Source: CAZLMG01 sp964560765
GTDB taxonomy: Bacteria > Bdellovibrionota_B > Oligoflexia > Oligoflexales > CAZLMG01
Assembly: GCA_964560765.1 (NCBI GenBank)
Contig: CAZLMG010000010.1
Span: 65,559 to 129,558, forward strand
Direction of reading: 5' to 3'
DNA length: 64,000 nucleotides
The position numbers were made by a program, and so were the translations under genes. This document shows positions 8,721-17,491 of this stretch, in pieces. Under the pieces are notes generated by a model. The model worked only from the letters and a program-made list of their open reading frames with translations. It was not told where the DNA came from and ran no database searches. Every line of letters begins with the position of its first letter. The stretch's first letter is position 1.

Positions 8721-9788
8721 ATGAACATTTTCGAAAGAATCATCTGGTTCTGGCGATCGCGGCATTGGTTGCCGCCAACAGTCGTTTGCCTTGGTGCGGC
8801 GACGACGGTGCAAGCGGCATCGCTGCCCCGACTTTGGACGGAGGGCTCACAGATCATTCAGGTGGGGCGCGGTCCGATTCGGTTGCGCGGCGTGAATGTG
8901 GCCGATCCGGAACACATCGCCACCAAACGGCCGGGAGCGACCATTGAATCGGTGATCACCGCCGCTGCTAAGCACATGAATGCAAACGTGGTACGCCTGC
9001 CGATCTTGCCCGAGCATGATGTGGATGGAGGAACGGGTTTTTTTCGCGATGGGGAGCGGTACTGGGATCGCTTTGTACGGCCGGCGATTAAAGTCACAGA
9101 AAAGTTGGGCGTGTACTTGATCATCGAGCCCCACTTTATCGGCGATTATCGCGAGCAGGGGCCAGCGCTTTGGGCGTTCTGGCGCCAAGTTCTGCCCCGG
9201 CTGGGCGGGCACGACCATGTTTTGGTCGATCTGATGAATGAACCGACGACGCCAGATTCCTGGCCGGTTTGGTACGAGGAAGTGGTGGTGCCGTTGGTGC
9301 GTCTCGTGCGCGAACACGATCCACGACGTCTCATTCTGGTCAGCGGCACAAATTACGCAACCAACTTTACCGGCGTCTTGAAAACCGGATTGCCAGACAA
9401 GGGAGTCGTGTTGTCAGCCCATCTTTACCCCAAGCTGTGGACGCGTGAGCTCCAGCGCGAACTGGGAGCGATCGCCACGCACCTGCCCCTGGTCATCAGT
9501 GAGTGGGGATTTGGTGAACATCTGGACGCCGCCCTGCGCGGCACGGCTTCGAAATTTGGTGAGCCATTTCTGCAGTGGATGGATGAGCGACAGTTGAGCT
9601 GGCTGGCATGGGTATACGATTCCCAGTGGGGGCAAATGCTGGTGGATCAGAGCTGGCAACCGCGCCGCGGCGACGGATTTATGGCCGACTTGCTTATGCC
9701 GCACCTTGCGCCGGAGCCAGAGCCAACAATAGCCAAAACACATCGCTATACGCAATCGGCAGAGTTTGCTGGCCCACGAGAACGATGA
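8721..9788 (+). CDS. Exported GH5-like glycoside hydrolase (cellulase family)
   Basis: A 355-residue clan-A hydrolase (PF00150). Residues 1-32 form a signal peptide ending VQA. LRGVNVADPEH near 55-65 is the first barrel strand, VDLMNEP places the acid/base Glu at 174, and LVISEWGFGE places the nucleophile Glu at 261. Both catalytic residues are in the right order and spacing for GH5. It would cut a beta-linked glycan in the periplasm or outside. Together with the GH26 gene it gives the locus two endo-glycosidases. The last 32 codons overlap the 3' end of the opposite-strand O-antigen ligase gene. The ribosome binding site is weak, but the signal peptide supports the ATG used. Confidence 0.85.
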   Translation: MNIFERIIWFWRSRHWLPPTVVCLGAATTVQAASLPRLWTEGSQIIQVGRGPIRLRGVNVADPEHIATKRPGATIESVITAAAKHMNANVVRLPILPEHDVDGGTGFFRDGERYWDRFVRPAIKVTEKLGVYLIIEPHFIGDYREQGPALWAFWRQVLPRLGGHDHVLVDLMNEPTTPDSWPVWYEEVVVPLVRLVREHDPRRLILVSGTNYATNFTGVLKTGLPDKGVVLSAHLYPKLWTRELQRELGAIATHLPLVISEWGFGEHLDAALRGTASKFGEPFLQWMDERQLSWLAWVYDSQWGQMLVDQSWQPRRGDGFMADLLMPHLAPEPEPTIAKTHRYTQSAEFAGPRER

Positions 9789-10914
9789 GCATGGTAAGCG
9801 CTCCAAAGATCCACGTCGATGGTTGACCAAGTACCTCAATCCGTCGCCAGCACAGCAGCATCATCCCCGCAAAAACACCGAGACCAATGAGACCCTGCTC
9901 GGCCAGCACCTGCAACCAACTGTGATGGATGGTCAGCGGTACGGAATGCTCGGCAAAAGATGGCGGGTCGACATAGCGATGCATGACGTGCGCCGCCTCA
10001 TGCATGCCAAATCCCGCCCACGGTCGATCCACGAAAGCTGAAAATCCAGCCTGCAGGGAATGCACACGACCTAAAGCGGATTCATCTGCCAGCTGCGCCA
10101 GGCGCCAAAGAGATCCTTGCTCATCCGTCGCCGGTGCGAGAAAGAAAGTGGCCATCACCGCTGCCGTCATGACCACAATGGCAATCCACCGCACTCGCGG
10201 TTGAAGAAATCTCCAAGCTAGGATGCCAGCACACAGAAACGAAGCAAGCAACGCCGTGCGCGACGCAGAGAGCATGATCGCTCCCATGAAAATGGCGATG
10301 GCTAAAACATGCAAACTGCGGACCGCAATGGATCGAGCCCCAACTAGCATTTCCCGCGCGTGCACCATCACCCCGACCAACAAGATCAACGCCCAAAAGT
10401 TTGGATCGCCGTGTCGTAGCTGTAACATCATGCGACCGGACTCAGAATTGACATCGCCAAGTCCATAAAATCGATACAGACCATGCAGTAACAGGACCCA
10501 TGCCGCAGCAAGCACCGTCAGACGCAGAACCTTCGTCGCTTGCGGCACGGATCGCATCGCGAGCCAGAGAAAGGGAAGGAGCAGAATCGATTTTCCAAAC
10601 TGACGAAAGGGAGCTTCTCCCACGACCGAAAAGGGCGCCGGTGCCGTGGCGGAAACGATGGCCGGCCACGCCAGGGATCCCGCCGCCAACGCCATCGCAG
10701 CAAAAAAAGCAGATACCTCACGGCTAGATACAACACTCATGCGGCCCTCACGGTAGGCGAGAGCGACGCCACACATGAACGCCAGCCCCCAATGCAGCGT
10801 TTCCCAACGCCAGCGGGCGAGCCACTCGAAATCGGTCGAAAGGCCGGAAATGACCAAAAAGACATAGCTGGCCAAGACGAGAAGTGATGCCGGTGGCAGA
10901 ATTCGCGACGGCAT
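9694..10914 (-). CDS. O-antigen ligase/polymerase family membrane protein
   Basis: Polytopic membrane protein of the Wzy/WaaL superfamily (PF04932), which joins lipid-linked glycans into chains or onto an acceptor. From the ATG at 10912-10914 it has 406 residues and about 11 hydrophobic segments. A large periplasmic loop near residues 265-330 contains GRVHSLQAGFSAFVDRPWAG and later HHSWLQVLAEQGLIGL, which are the conserved blocks of this family. The start shares an A with the stop of the Wzz-like gene (TAATG), so the two are coupled. A longer reading to 11010 is rejected because it would lie inside that gene. The 3' end overlaps the GH5 gene by 95 bases. Whether it is a polymerase or a ligase cannot be decided. 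Confidence 0.85.
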   Translation of the reverse strand: MPSRILPPASLLVLASYVFLVISGLSTDFEWLARWRWETLHWGLAFMCGVALAYREGRMSVVSSREVSAFFAAMALAAGSLAWPAIVSATAPAPFSVVGEAPFRQFGKSILLLPFLWLAMRSVPQATKVLRLTVLAAAWVLLLHGLYRFYGLGDVNSESGRMMLQLRHGDPNFWALILLVGVMVHAREMLVGARSIAVRSLHVLAIAIFMGAIMLSASRTALLASFLCAGILAWRFLQPRVRWIAIVVMTAAVMATFFLAPATDEQGSLWRLAQLADESALGRVHSLQAGFSAFVDRPWAGFGMHEAAHVMHRYVDPPSFAEHSVPLTIHHSWLQVLAEQGLIGLGVFAGMMLLCWRRIEVLGQPSTWIFGALTMLIVLVGQQTLPIAYSDVFWLLLALAPAQGAA

Positions 10915-11657
10915 TAGGATTTCTTGCGCCGCAACCACCATTCCACTCCCGACCATAGGGTGAGAGTCGCCAACAGCGCGACAGCGATGGCCAGCGACCA
11001 GCGTGGCCACACTTGCTGAACGACGGCGCCATCTGGCATCAGCACATCGATGAGATGTTTCGTGTCGGCTTCTTGCTGCCAGCGCAGCGTGCGTACACGC
11101 TGCAATTCCTGCGGCAAGGTTGAACTCGCGCGCTCGGCACCACCTGCCGGCAACGCCTGAATCGCTTGTTGCAACTGATCTTCATACGATTGGAGGGCAT
11201 CGCCATACCAGGACTTGAGGTAGGCACCCAAGGAATCCACCAGAGCTCCGGGCACCTTTTTCGCCAACTCTGCATCGGCATAGGTGGCCTGGATGGTAAA
11301 GAGATTGCCATCGCCGCCCGAGTAACGCACCTGCAGCGCTGCGGGACGAATCGCGTGCATCGACGCCTGCAATCGCTCGGCTGCCGCCGCGATGGCCGCA
11401 TCGCTTTTCAGCCACTCCTGAACAGCCATCCCATCCCGCAGCCAAACAAAGCGGTTGCGGGTAGACTCATTCGGTGTTTGGGTGTTTTCCAATTGGGGGC
11501 GACGCAGGAGAAACTGCAGTTGACCTTGATAACGGGGCGAGGTCCAGGCGGTCAAACCCAAGGCCAAGATCCAAATCGGGGCGGCGATGAGCAGGAGCCT
11601 GGTCAGCGAGTCGGACCTGCCGAGGACCTTCGTGCCAATTCTTAAGGCAGGCGACAT
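10914..11657 (-). CDS. Wzz-like chain-length determinant (polysaccharide copolymerase)
   Basis: A 247-residue inner-membrane protein with the two-helix layout of polysaccharide copolymerases: a membrane segment at about 20-38 (LLLIAAPIWILALGLTAW), a periplasmic domain of about 180 residues with a coiled helical part (SYEDQLQQAIQAL), and a second membrane segment at about 220-240 before a basic tail. Such proteins set polymer chain length together with Wzy. It lacks a cytoplasmic tyrosine-kinase domain. The ATG at 11657 is preferred over the one at 11678 because GGAGAG lies six bases before it. It is the first gene of the pair with the ligase/polymerase, which fits a joint role. Confidence 0.75.
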   Translation of the reverse strand: MSPALRIGTKVLGRSDSLTRLLLIAAPIWILALGLTAWTSPRYQGQLQFLLRRPQLENTQTPNESTRNRFVWLRDGMAVQEWLKSDAAIAAAAERLQASMHAIRPAALQVRYSGGDGNLFTIQATYADAELAKKVPGALVDSLGAYLKSWYGDALQSYEDQLQQAIQALPAGGAERASSTLPQELQRVRTLRWQQEADTKHLIDVLMPDGAVVQQVWPRWSLAIAVALLATLTLWSGVEWWLRRKKS

Positions 11658-11851
11658 AAATGGCTCTCCAGACTTCATGGTTATACCACCGGCCGCAAGT
11701 GGTTGCCTTTTGCAACCGGTTGCCGCCCGTAGGACGCTGTCTATACAATCTCAAAACGCTTTCGCCAAGCGGGTTTAGGGCGATGGGCTAATATGGCATA
11801 CCTATTGCTGAACTTTCCCTGTAACGGCAACCGAGATGGGGAGTGATACGC

Positions 11852-12445
11852 ATGTGGACGAGGATCTGGAATGGGGTAAGGCGGCGATTGTGGCCACTTT
11901 GCTATGTGCGGGTGAATGATTTCGTGGACCGGCTCGACCTGGCTCGTTTCGATTCCAGCCAGTTCCCCCCACCACAGGGTTTGCAGATACGTCGGTTTGA
12001 CGCATCGACCGACCGCTCCATCGCCGAGTCATTCAGCCCCCAACTCTTTGCCGATTTTTGCCATCGAGCCGAAACCGCCGAGGGCTGGATACTTTGGGAT
12101 GGCATCCAAGCGTGTGGTTATGTGTGGTGCACCGATCGACCGCGCCAGAATGAGGGCGAGCCACCATTCCTCTATGCAGTAAACCCAGCGGCCGATGCCG
12201 TGTACCTTTTCGACATGCAGGTCCTGCCAGTAATGCGGGGTCGCGGTGCGGCGGGAGCCTTGCTGGCAGCGGCTCTGGAATTCGCCAAGGCGCGCGGTAA
12301 AACGTCAGCCGTGGCGACGCGCGGCAATTGGAACGTCAAGATTCATCGTGTGCTGCAACGACTTGGCTTTCAGGTTGTCGGTCAACTTCACTACCAAAGA
12401 GTACTTGGTTGGAGCCGGAGTGACACGAGGGCTCTGTATGCGTGA
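11852..12445 (+). CDS. GNAT family N-acetyltransferase
   Basis: A GNAT-fold protein of 197 residues from the ATG at 11852, which has GGGGAG nine bases upstream (a GTG at 11843 is too close to that site). The acetyl-CoA pyrophosphate loop is seen in VLPVMRGRGAAGALL near residue 130, followed by the helix and the NWNVKIHRVLQRLGF block typical of motif B. Its last codons overlap the start of the FemAB-like gene by 8 bases, and that gene overlaps the flippase gene, so all three form an operon. It probably acetylates a sugar, an amino sugar or a lipid-linked intermediate. The substrate is not predictable. Confidence 0.8.
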   Translation: MWTRIWNGVRRRLWPLCYVRVNDFVDRLDLARFDSSQFPPPQGLQIRRFDASTDRSIAESFSPQLFADFCHRAETAEGWILWDGIQACGYVWCTDRPRQNEGEPPFLYAVNPAADAVYLFDMQVLPVMRGRGAAGALLAAALEFAKARGKTSAVATRGNWNVKIHRVLQRLGFQVVGQLHYQRVLGWSRSDTRALYA

Positions 12446-13583
12446 TGCCACTCTCACTTGGTACACGCAGGACGATGCCCTCCAGCAACTGAGCGGCGCT
12501 TGGCAACAGCTAGAAGCCGCCGTTGGTCCCCTCGAATTCTTTCAAACGCATGCCTGGCTCAGCTCCTGGTGGCACTGCTATCAACAAGCTGGGGACCGGC
12601 TGTTGGTGGGTCTTCTGCAAGAAGGCGAAACTGTATTGGCCATCTTGCCGTTCTTTGTCCGCCCTCGTCGGCTGGGGCCCATCACTCTGCGATGGGCGCA
12701 GTTTCTGGGCGTCGAAGAAGTGTCTCCCTCGACCATGGACATTCTGGCAACCACCCGAGGCCTGGATTTACTACGAGGGGCTCTCGCGTCGCAACTCCAG
12801 AACGGATGGCGGGAATTTGCGGATATTCTCGACCTAGCCCCGGTTAGACTCGGAGCGCGGGCCCATCGTCTATGGAGTGAGGGAAATTCTGGACAACACC
12901 GCCCATTCGCCGCACCCGTCGAGGCCACTCCGATCTTAGACGCCCCAGCATCGTTCGACGCCTGGATGGCCAACCTCGGATCATCGACGCGGAAAGATGT
13001 ACGGCGCAAGCGCGGGCAGTTCGCGAAAGATCTGGAAATGCGGGTTGAGTACATTCACGAACCGACACGAACGCCAGAGGCCCTGAATCGCCTCGCCGTG
13101 CTTAATCGCAAACGCTTGGGGCAGCAGGGTAAGCGGGGTGGATTCCTCCTGCCGCGCTTTGCGCAGTTTCAACAGCAGTTGGCGAAGAGTCTGGCGCAAA
13201 GCGGCCAATTGCATATATTTGAACTCTGGCGCAACGACAAACATCTTTCCTCGGCCCTGCTTTTTCGCCACGGCCACAAGTGGTATGCCTATCAAACTGG
13301 GGTCGACCCGGACTTTCTGGAATATTCACCAGGCGCCATTTTGGACTTTCACGTGCTGCATCACATCTTGGAATTCGGGCAGGCACAATTTATCGACTAT
13401 GGTTTGGGCGAGCAAGATTACAAGATTCGCTTTGGAGCGGTGCCGCGGCCAGCAATGCGGTTGCGCCTTCCCGCAAGAACGTGGCGAGGACGGATGCTAC
13501 GCCGGCTGCTGCAATGGCGAGAGTGGCGTGCCGAACGTGCGAAAATATCCGCGCCCGGAGTGTTGCAGCCATGCGAATCCTAA
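12438..13583 (+). CDS. FemAB/CelD-like acyltransferase (GNAT-fold, PF13480 type)
   Basis: A 381-residue protein resembling the Acetyltransf_6 family often found in exopolysaccharide loci. It has WSSWW-like LSSWWHCYQQAG near residue 38, LGSSTRKDVRRKRGQF near 180 and a C-terminal HVLHHILEFGQAQFIDYGLG block that resembles the acyl-CoA domain of these proteins. The start ATG at 12438 is chosen because the protein is conserved-looking from MRDATLTWYTQDD onward, while the longer frame only repeats the upstream gene. It overlaps the GNAT gene by 8 bases and the flippase gene by 13 bases. A role in decorating the polysaccharide with acyl or amino-acyl groups is an inference from context. Confidence 0.75.
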   Translation: MRDATLTWYTQDDALQQLSGAWQQLEAAVGPLEFFQTHAWLSSWWHCYQQAGDRLLVGLLQEGETVLAILPFFVRPRRLGPITLRWAQFLGVEEVSPSTMDILATTRGLDLLRGALASQLQNGWREFADILDLAPVRLGARAHRLWSEGNSGQHRPFAAPVEATPILDAPASFDAWMANLGSSTRKDVRRKRGQFAKDLEMRVEYIHEPTRTPEALNRLAVLNRKRLGQQGKRGGFLLPRFAQFQQQLAKSLAQSGQLHIFELWRNDKHLSSALLFRHGHKWYAYQTGVDPDFLEYSPGAILDFHVLHHILEFGQAQFIDYGLGEQDYKIRFGAVPRPAMRLRLPARTWRGRMLRRLLQWREWRAERAKISAPGVLQPCES

Positions 13584-14890
13584 GATCCGCATCACCGAGT
13601 ACGGTGTTGGTGGCCGGACAAGCCGTTGCTCTCGGCATTGGCCTGGCTGTGCCCATGCTCCTTTCTCGGCGTTTAACTGTTGAGGAGTTCGGCGCCTATC
13701 GCCTCCTGATGCTGCTGCAACTGATGCTCAGCATCCTCGGCAGCATGGGTTTCGATGGTGGGCTTTTCCGGCATGTGCGCACCGAAGGATTTAAACCCGC
13801 GTTTCAGGGGGCCTTGAGCGCCGTTTGGGGCCTCGCCGCCGGAGCGACGCTGGCTGCCACGCTCTATCTGACAACCCCACTGTGGAGCGCAGGCCTGGGC
13901 GCGCCAGAACTAGCGCCCTATGCCGGATATCTGTGCCTGCTCGTGATCCTCGCCATGCCGACAGCGCACGTGGAACATCTGCTATTGGCTACGGATCGCG
14001 TGCGAGCAAGTGCGCTCGTCGTGGCGTTGCAAGCGCTGGGCTGCGCCGTGGCGGTGGTTGTTGGCACGTGGGTCATGGACTCACTCGCAGCGATCTTTGC
14101 CGGCCTTGTCTTTTGGTATTCGTTGCGACTCGTTGTGGTTGCAGGCATCTATTGGCGATTACTCGGCAAAGATCCCATCCCACTCCGGCAATGGTGGGCC
14201 CAGTTTCGCCATCATCTACACTTTGGTCTGCCAATCGGCGGCAACAATTTTTTAATCGCCCTCGGTCGCATGGATCGTTTCTTGGTCTCCGGACTTTTTG
14301 GGGTGGCGGGGTTTGCTCGCTATTCCGTTGGCTGCCTAGAAGTTCCCATGGCGCGCCAATGGATCGAGACAACCCAGAATCTGGCTGCCGTACGAGCCGT
14401 CGACTTGCAACGTGATGTTGGGTTTGATGAGGCCCGCCGCTACTGGCTGCGGGCATGCGGCAAGGTCGCTCTGTACTTACTGCCGATCGTAGCGCTGTGC
14501 GTGCTGATGGCCGAGTCATTGCTAACCTTGGCATTTGGAGGCAATTACGCCGATAGCGCCCCCATCTTCCAAATCTTTGTCATTGGAATTTTAGTCGCGG
14601 CGTTTGACCCGGAGCTTTTCTTGCGCGCAACGAAGTTCGCACATCTCAGTCTGTGGATGAATCTAGTGACCATCGGCGGCTTTGTCGCCGCCGTGGCCCT
14701 CCTCGCCATGACAGAGCAACTGACGCTTACGGGTTTGGTGGCGTTGCGCGTCGGAACCGAGGCGCTGGCGGCGCTAGGAAAGTATGCGCTGCTCCCAGCC
14801 AAAAGCAGAAGCGACGATAGTCTCCAATTGATCGTACTTGGGGGCCCAACCGGTCACGCCCCGAATCTTGTTAGCATCGGCGATCAATGA
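13571..14890 (+). CDS. Wzx-like lipid-linked oligosaccharide flippase
   Basis: A 439-residue polytopic membrane protein of the MOP superfamily (polysaccharide synthase/flippase, PF01943/PF13440). It opens with SPSTVLVAGQAVALGIGLAV and LLSRRLTVEEFGAYRLL, the family's first helix pair, and shows about 12 hydrophobic segments. It would move the undecaprenyl-linked repeat unit across the inner membrane. The ATG at 13571 lies inside the end of the acyltransferase gene, giving a 13-base overlap. The C-terminal tail of about 39 residues lies opposite the end of galE (117-base overlap) and looks unlike the rest of the protein, so it may be a stop-shift extension. Confidence 0.85.
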   Translation: MRILRSASPSTVLVAGQAVALGIGLAVPMLLSRRLTVEEFGAYRLLMLLQLMLSILGSMGFDGGLFRHVRTEGFKPAFQGALSAVWGLAAGATLAATLYLTTPLWSAGLGAPELAPYAGYLCLLVILAMPTAHVEHLLLATDRVRASALVVALQALGCAVAVVVGTWVMDSLAAIFAGLVFWYSLRLVVVAGIYWRLLGKDPIPLRQWWAQFRHHLHFGLPIGGNNFLIALGRMDRFLVSGLFGVAGFARYSVGCLEVPMARQWIETTQNLAAVRAVDLQRDVGFDEARRYWLRACGKVALYLLPIVALCVLMAESLLTLAFGGNYADSAPIFQIFVIGILVAAFDPELFLRATKFAHLSLWMNLVTIGGFVAAVALLAMTEQLTLTGLVALRVGTEALAALGKYALLPAKSRSDDSLQLIVLGGPTGHAPNLVSIGDQ

Positions 14891-15751
14891 GCCCACGTCG
14901 CCCGGACGCCGCGACCCCTCGGTGATGTGGAGCTTCTTGCCAGAGACCTTCTCGACCATCGACAATACTTGACGAACTGAGTAGCCGCGACCGTAGCCGC
15001 AGTTAAACAGTTCGGACGCGCCGCCAGCATGCAAATATTGCAACGCCGCTAAGTGGGCCGAAGCGAGATCCTCCACGTGGATGTAATCGCGCACACCAGT
15101 GCCATCGACCGTTGGGTAATCCGTACCAAAAATGGCAACGCCTTGACGCCTGCCCACCGCCGCTTCGCAGGCGACTTTGATCAGATGCGTGGCGTTCGGA
15201 AAGCGTTGGCCGATGCGCAGTTGCGGATCGGCACCGGCAACGTTGAAGTAGCGCAACACCGCAAAGCGCAATCCGTGCGCTTGGGCGACATCTCGCAGCA
15301 CCTGTTCATCCATCAGCTTGGACCAGGCGTAGGGATTTTCCGGTGCCGTCGCCGACTGCTCGGAGACATCGTTCACATGTCGATCGCCATAGACAGCAGC
15401 AGTTGACGAAAAAATAAACTGAGGGACCTTGTGGGCGACGCAGGCTTCGAGCAGGCGAATGGTGGCAACCGTATTGTTGCGATAGTACTTTAAGGGATCC
15501 GCAACCGATTCGGGGACGACGATGGAGGCGGCAAAATGCAGAACCGCATCGACAGGACCCATGTTGAAAGCGGACTCGAGAACTTTCGGGTCGCCCACAT
15601 CACCGCGGATCAGCCCCTCACCGTGCAACAGGGCGTCGGCAAAGCCGGTTGAAAGGTCATCGATCACGCGCACCTTGTGGCCGGCTTCCGACAATTGCCG
15701 GGTTACGTGTGAGCCGATGTAGCCGCAGCCACCGGTAACCAAAATGTTCAT
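14774..15751 (-). CDS. galE: UDP-glucose 4-epimerase
   Basis: Interconverts UDP-glucose and UDP-galactose (or the N-acetyl forms) in the cytoplasm and so supplies nucleotide sugars to the locus. From the ATG at 15749-15751 it has 325 residues. MNILVTGGCGYIGSHV is the NAD-binding GxxGxxG start, DDLSTGF follows strand 2, FSSTAAVYG carries the catalytic Ser/Thr near 116-117, and PYAWSK carries Tyr141 and Lys145. VLRYFNVAGADP and GTGVRDYIHVEDLA are strong GalE blocks. A GAGGA ribosome binding site precedes the start. It is convergent with the flippase gene and overlaps it by 117 bases. Confidence 0.95.
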   Translation of the reverse strand: MNILVTGGCGYIGSHVTRQLSEAGHKVRVIDDLSTGFADALLHGEGLIRGDVGDPKVLESAFNMGPVDAVLHFAASIVVPESVADPLKYYRNNTVATIRLLEACVAHKVPQFIFSSTAAVYGDRHVNDVSEQSATAPENPYAWSKLMDEQVLRDVAQAHGLRFAVLRYFNVAGADPQLRIGQRFPNATHLIKVACEAAVGRRQGVAIFGTDYPTVDGTGVRDYIHVEDLASAHLAALQYLHAGGASELFNCGYGRGYSVRQVLSMVEKVSGKKLHITEGSRRPGDVGSLIADANKIRGVTGWAPKYDQLETIVASAFGWEQRILS

Positions 15752-15843
15752 CGCTAGTCCTCGAAATGGATGGAAACGTGCGCCGCACGGCAATTCCAAG
15801 AGACTTCATAACATTCATGGGAGTTTAGGCACAAGGGGAGGGA

Positions 15844-16845
15844 TCAGCCAGCTTTTTTCGGTGCCGCTGATCCATGGCAAAGCTCTAGTAGATTGACGCC
15901 ATTGTGGACCGTGATTCGGTTGCGGCCATTGTGCTTGGAAGCGTAAAGAGCCTCATCAGCGCGGGCAATGGTGGCTTCGTATTTCTCTTGACCGATTTTG
16001 ACTTGGGCTAAGCCACAGCTTACGGTGACGTGAAACTTGGTGCCTTCAAAGTTTACCTCTTCGGCCGCTACACTGGCGCGGAATTTTTCGACAGGAATGG
16101 TTGCTAGGTTCAAGTCTGTGGTCGGCAAGATGACCAAGAATTCCTCACCGCCGTAACGACAGACGACGTCGGTCTTACGAAATGAGTGACTCATCAAGCC
16201 GGACACCAATTTCAAGACGTAATCGCCTGCTTGATGCCCATGCACATCGTTGACCTTCTTGAAAAAGTCGATGTCGACCAGTGCCAGTGTCAGGTTGCGC
16301 TGTTCGGCATTGGGCGGTAGTTGGCTCAGGGCATCCATTTGCAGATTCAAGTAATCTTCGAAGTAGCCACGAGTATAAAGACCCGTCAAGGGGTCTGTGA
16401 TCGACTTCAGTGCCGTCGTTCGATATTTGTGTTGCAGCGCGGTCTCTGCGGTGACGTCGCGCAGCAAAATGAATGCGCCCAAGAACTCGTTGGTCGTCCC
16501 ATCGGCAAATGGATAGTAGCCAATGATCAGATTCAAGTCCTTGGAGCGGCCATTATCCCCCCGAACTTCATCGAGTCGGTTAGGGGCTCGTCCTTCCAAG
16601 AGCTTTTTGACCGAGATCAGTTGATCGTTTAGGTAGAGACTCAGCATCTCATCAAACGACGCCGTCTTCAGTATCTGCTTGGACGTCTTGTTCACCAACT
16701 GGGTAAAGAGTTGATTGCTTTTCAGGACGTGACCGTCCGCGTCGACGACCACATAGGCATCGAGCATGGATCGACAGAAATGTTCATAGGGCTTAAAGAG
16801 ATCAAGCACGTTGATGGCGTGATTTTTCTGCGCGGCGCTCGACAT
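15844..16845 (-). CDS. PAS-GGDEF diguanylate cyclase
   Basis: Makes the second messenger c-di-GMP from two GTP. Residues 15-135 form a PAS domain (DAYVVVDADGHVLKSNQLF, later GAFILLRDVTAE). Residues 150-315 form the cyclase domain, with DPLTGLYTRGYFEDYL, DIDFFKKVND and the active-site GGEEF at 232-236. An RxxD inhibitory site (RKTD, 223-226) lies exactly five residues before GGEEF, so product feedback is expected. No membrane segments are seen, so the PAS domain probably senses a cytoplasmic cue. It starts 27 bases after the STAS gene and is cotranscribed with it. Its place beside an exopolysaccharide locus suggests that it controls glycan output. Confidence 0.93.
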   Translation of the reverse strand: MSSAAQKNHAINVLDLFKPYEHFCRSMLDAYVVVDADGHVLKSNQLFTQLVNKTSKQILKTASFDEMLSLYLNDQLISVKKLLEGRAPNRLDEVRGDNGRSKDLNLIIGYYPFADGTTNEFLGAFILLRDVTAETALQHKYRTTALKSITDPLTGLYTRGYFEDYLNLQMDALSQLPPNAEQRNLTLALVDIDFFKKVNDVHGHQAGDYVLKLVSGLMSHSFRKTDVVCRYGGEEFLVILPTTDLNLATIPVEKFRASVAAEEVNFEGTKFHVTVSCGLAQVKIGQEKYEATIARADEALYASKHNGRNRITVHNGVNLLELCHGSAAPKKAG

Positions 16846-16872
16846 GGGCTATTCAAATCCTAGAAGCAAAAT

Positions 16873-17352
16873 TTAACTGGCTTCCAAAAACGCGAAATAC
16901 TCGTCTTCGAGCTCTTCCATTTCCATTTCGTGTTTACATTTGGAGCAATGCACCGGCGGAAATTCGAAGTTGCCGTCTTCGGGCAAATTCTTTCCAGCTT
17001 CGAACAGCTTATTTTCTTTGTTTCCGCAGTTCTCGCAGTCGTACGCGGCGTATACCGACTTCACCTTGGCGTTGCCGCGAAAGCTCGGAATCATGTTCAT
17101 CTGCATGACGATTTCTGAGGTGCATTCCTCAAACGTCACTTGGCGATTCTTTTCCAGTTCACGCATGAAGTTGATCCACGCGCGCACACCGCAGCTGTTG
17201 ATGTATTCGACTTGCTTGAAGTTCACGACGACCTTGGCGCCGACTTTGCTCTGCACCTGCGCCAAATGCACTTCCGCTTCCTCATTGATCGGCCCCACAT
17301 AGTGAATGTGGTCCACGCCGTCTTTGTTAATAAGTTGTAGCGTGATATCCAT
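16873..17352 (-). CDS. STAS-domain protein with C-terminal zinc ribbon
   Basis: A 159-residue cytoplasmic protein. Residues 1-95 look like a STAS (anti-anti-sigma, SpoIIAA-type) domain: VVNFKQVEYINSCGVRAWI has the Ser position (Ser52-53 region) that kinases phosphorylate in SpoIIAA. The C-terminal part has two CxxC pairs (CENCGNKENK and HCSKCKHEME), consistent with a zinc ribbon, and ends in a very acidic helix. The ATG at 17352 is preferred over an upstream in-frame ATG because GGGAG precedes it. It is the first gene of an operon with the PAS-GGDEF cyclase, which suggests a partner-switch input to c-di-GMP signalling. The pairing is observed; the mechanism is inferred. Confidence 0.75.
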   Translation of the reverse strand: MDITLQLINKDGVDHIHYVGPINEEAEVHLAQVQSKVGAKVVVNFKQVEYINSCGVRAWINFMRELEKNRQVTFEECTSEIVMQMNMIPSFRGNAKVKSVYAAYDCENCGNKENKLFEAGKNLPEDGNFEFPPVHCSKCKHEMEMEELEDEYFAFLEAS

Positions 17353-17491
17353 GTGGATCCGCTCCCAATGAGCCTGCGTTAACACTGAACACTTGTCTCT
17401 CTGGTTTGTCGGCAGTGCGACGGAGAACTTGAGTCACAGGCAAGGTGCTGCTTAATTTTTAAGCAGCAAAAGGTGCAAAGTTGCCAAAGGG

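Noticed and set aside
11701..11717. Inverted repeat GGTTGC-CTTTT-GCAACC between the Wzz-like and GNAT genes
   Set aside because: The 6-base arms are short enough to occur by chance; it might be an operator but nothing else supports it.
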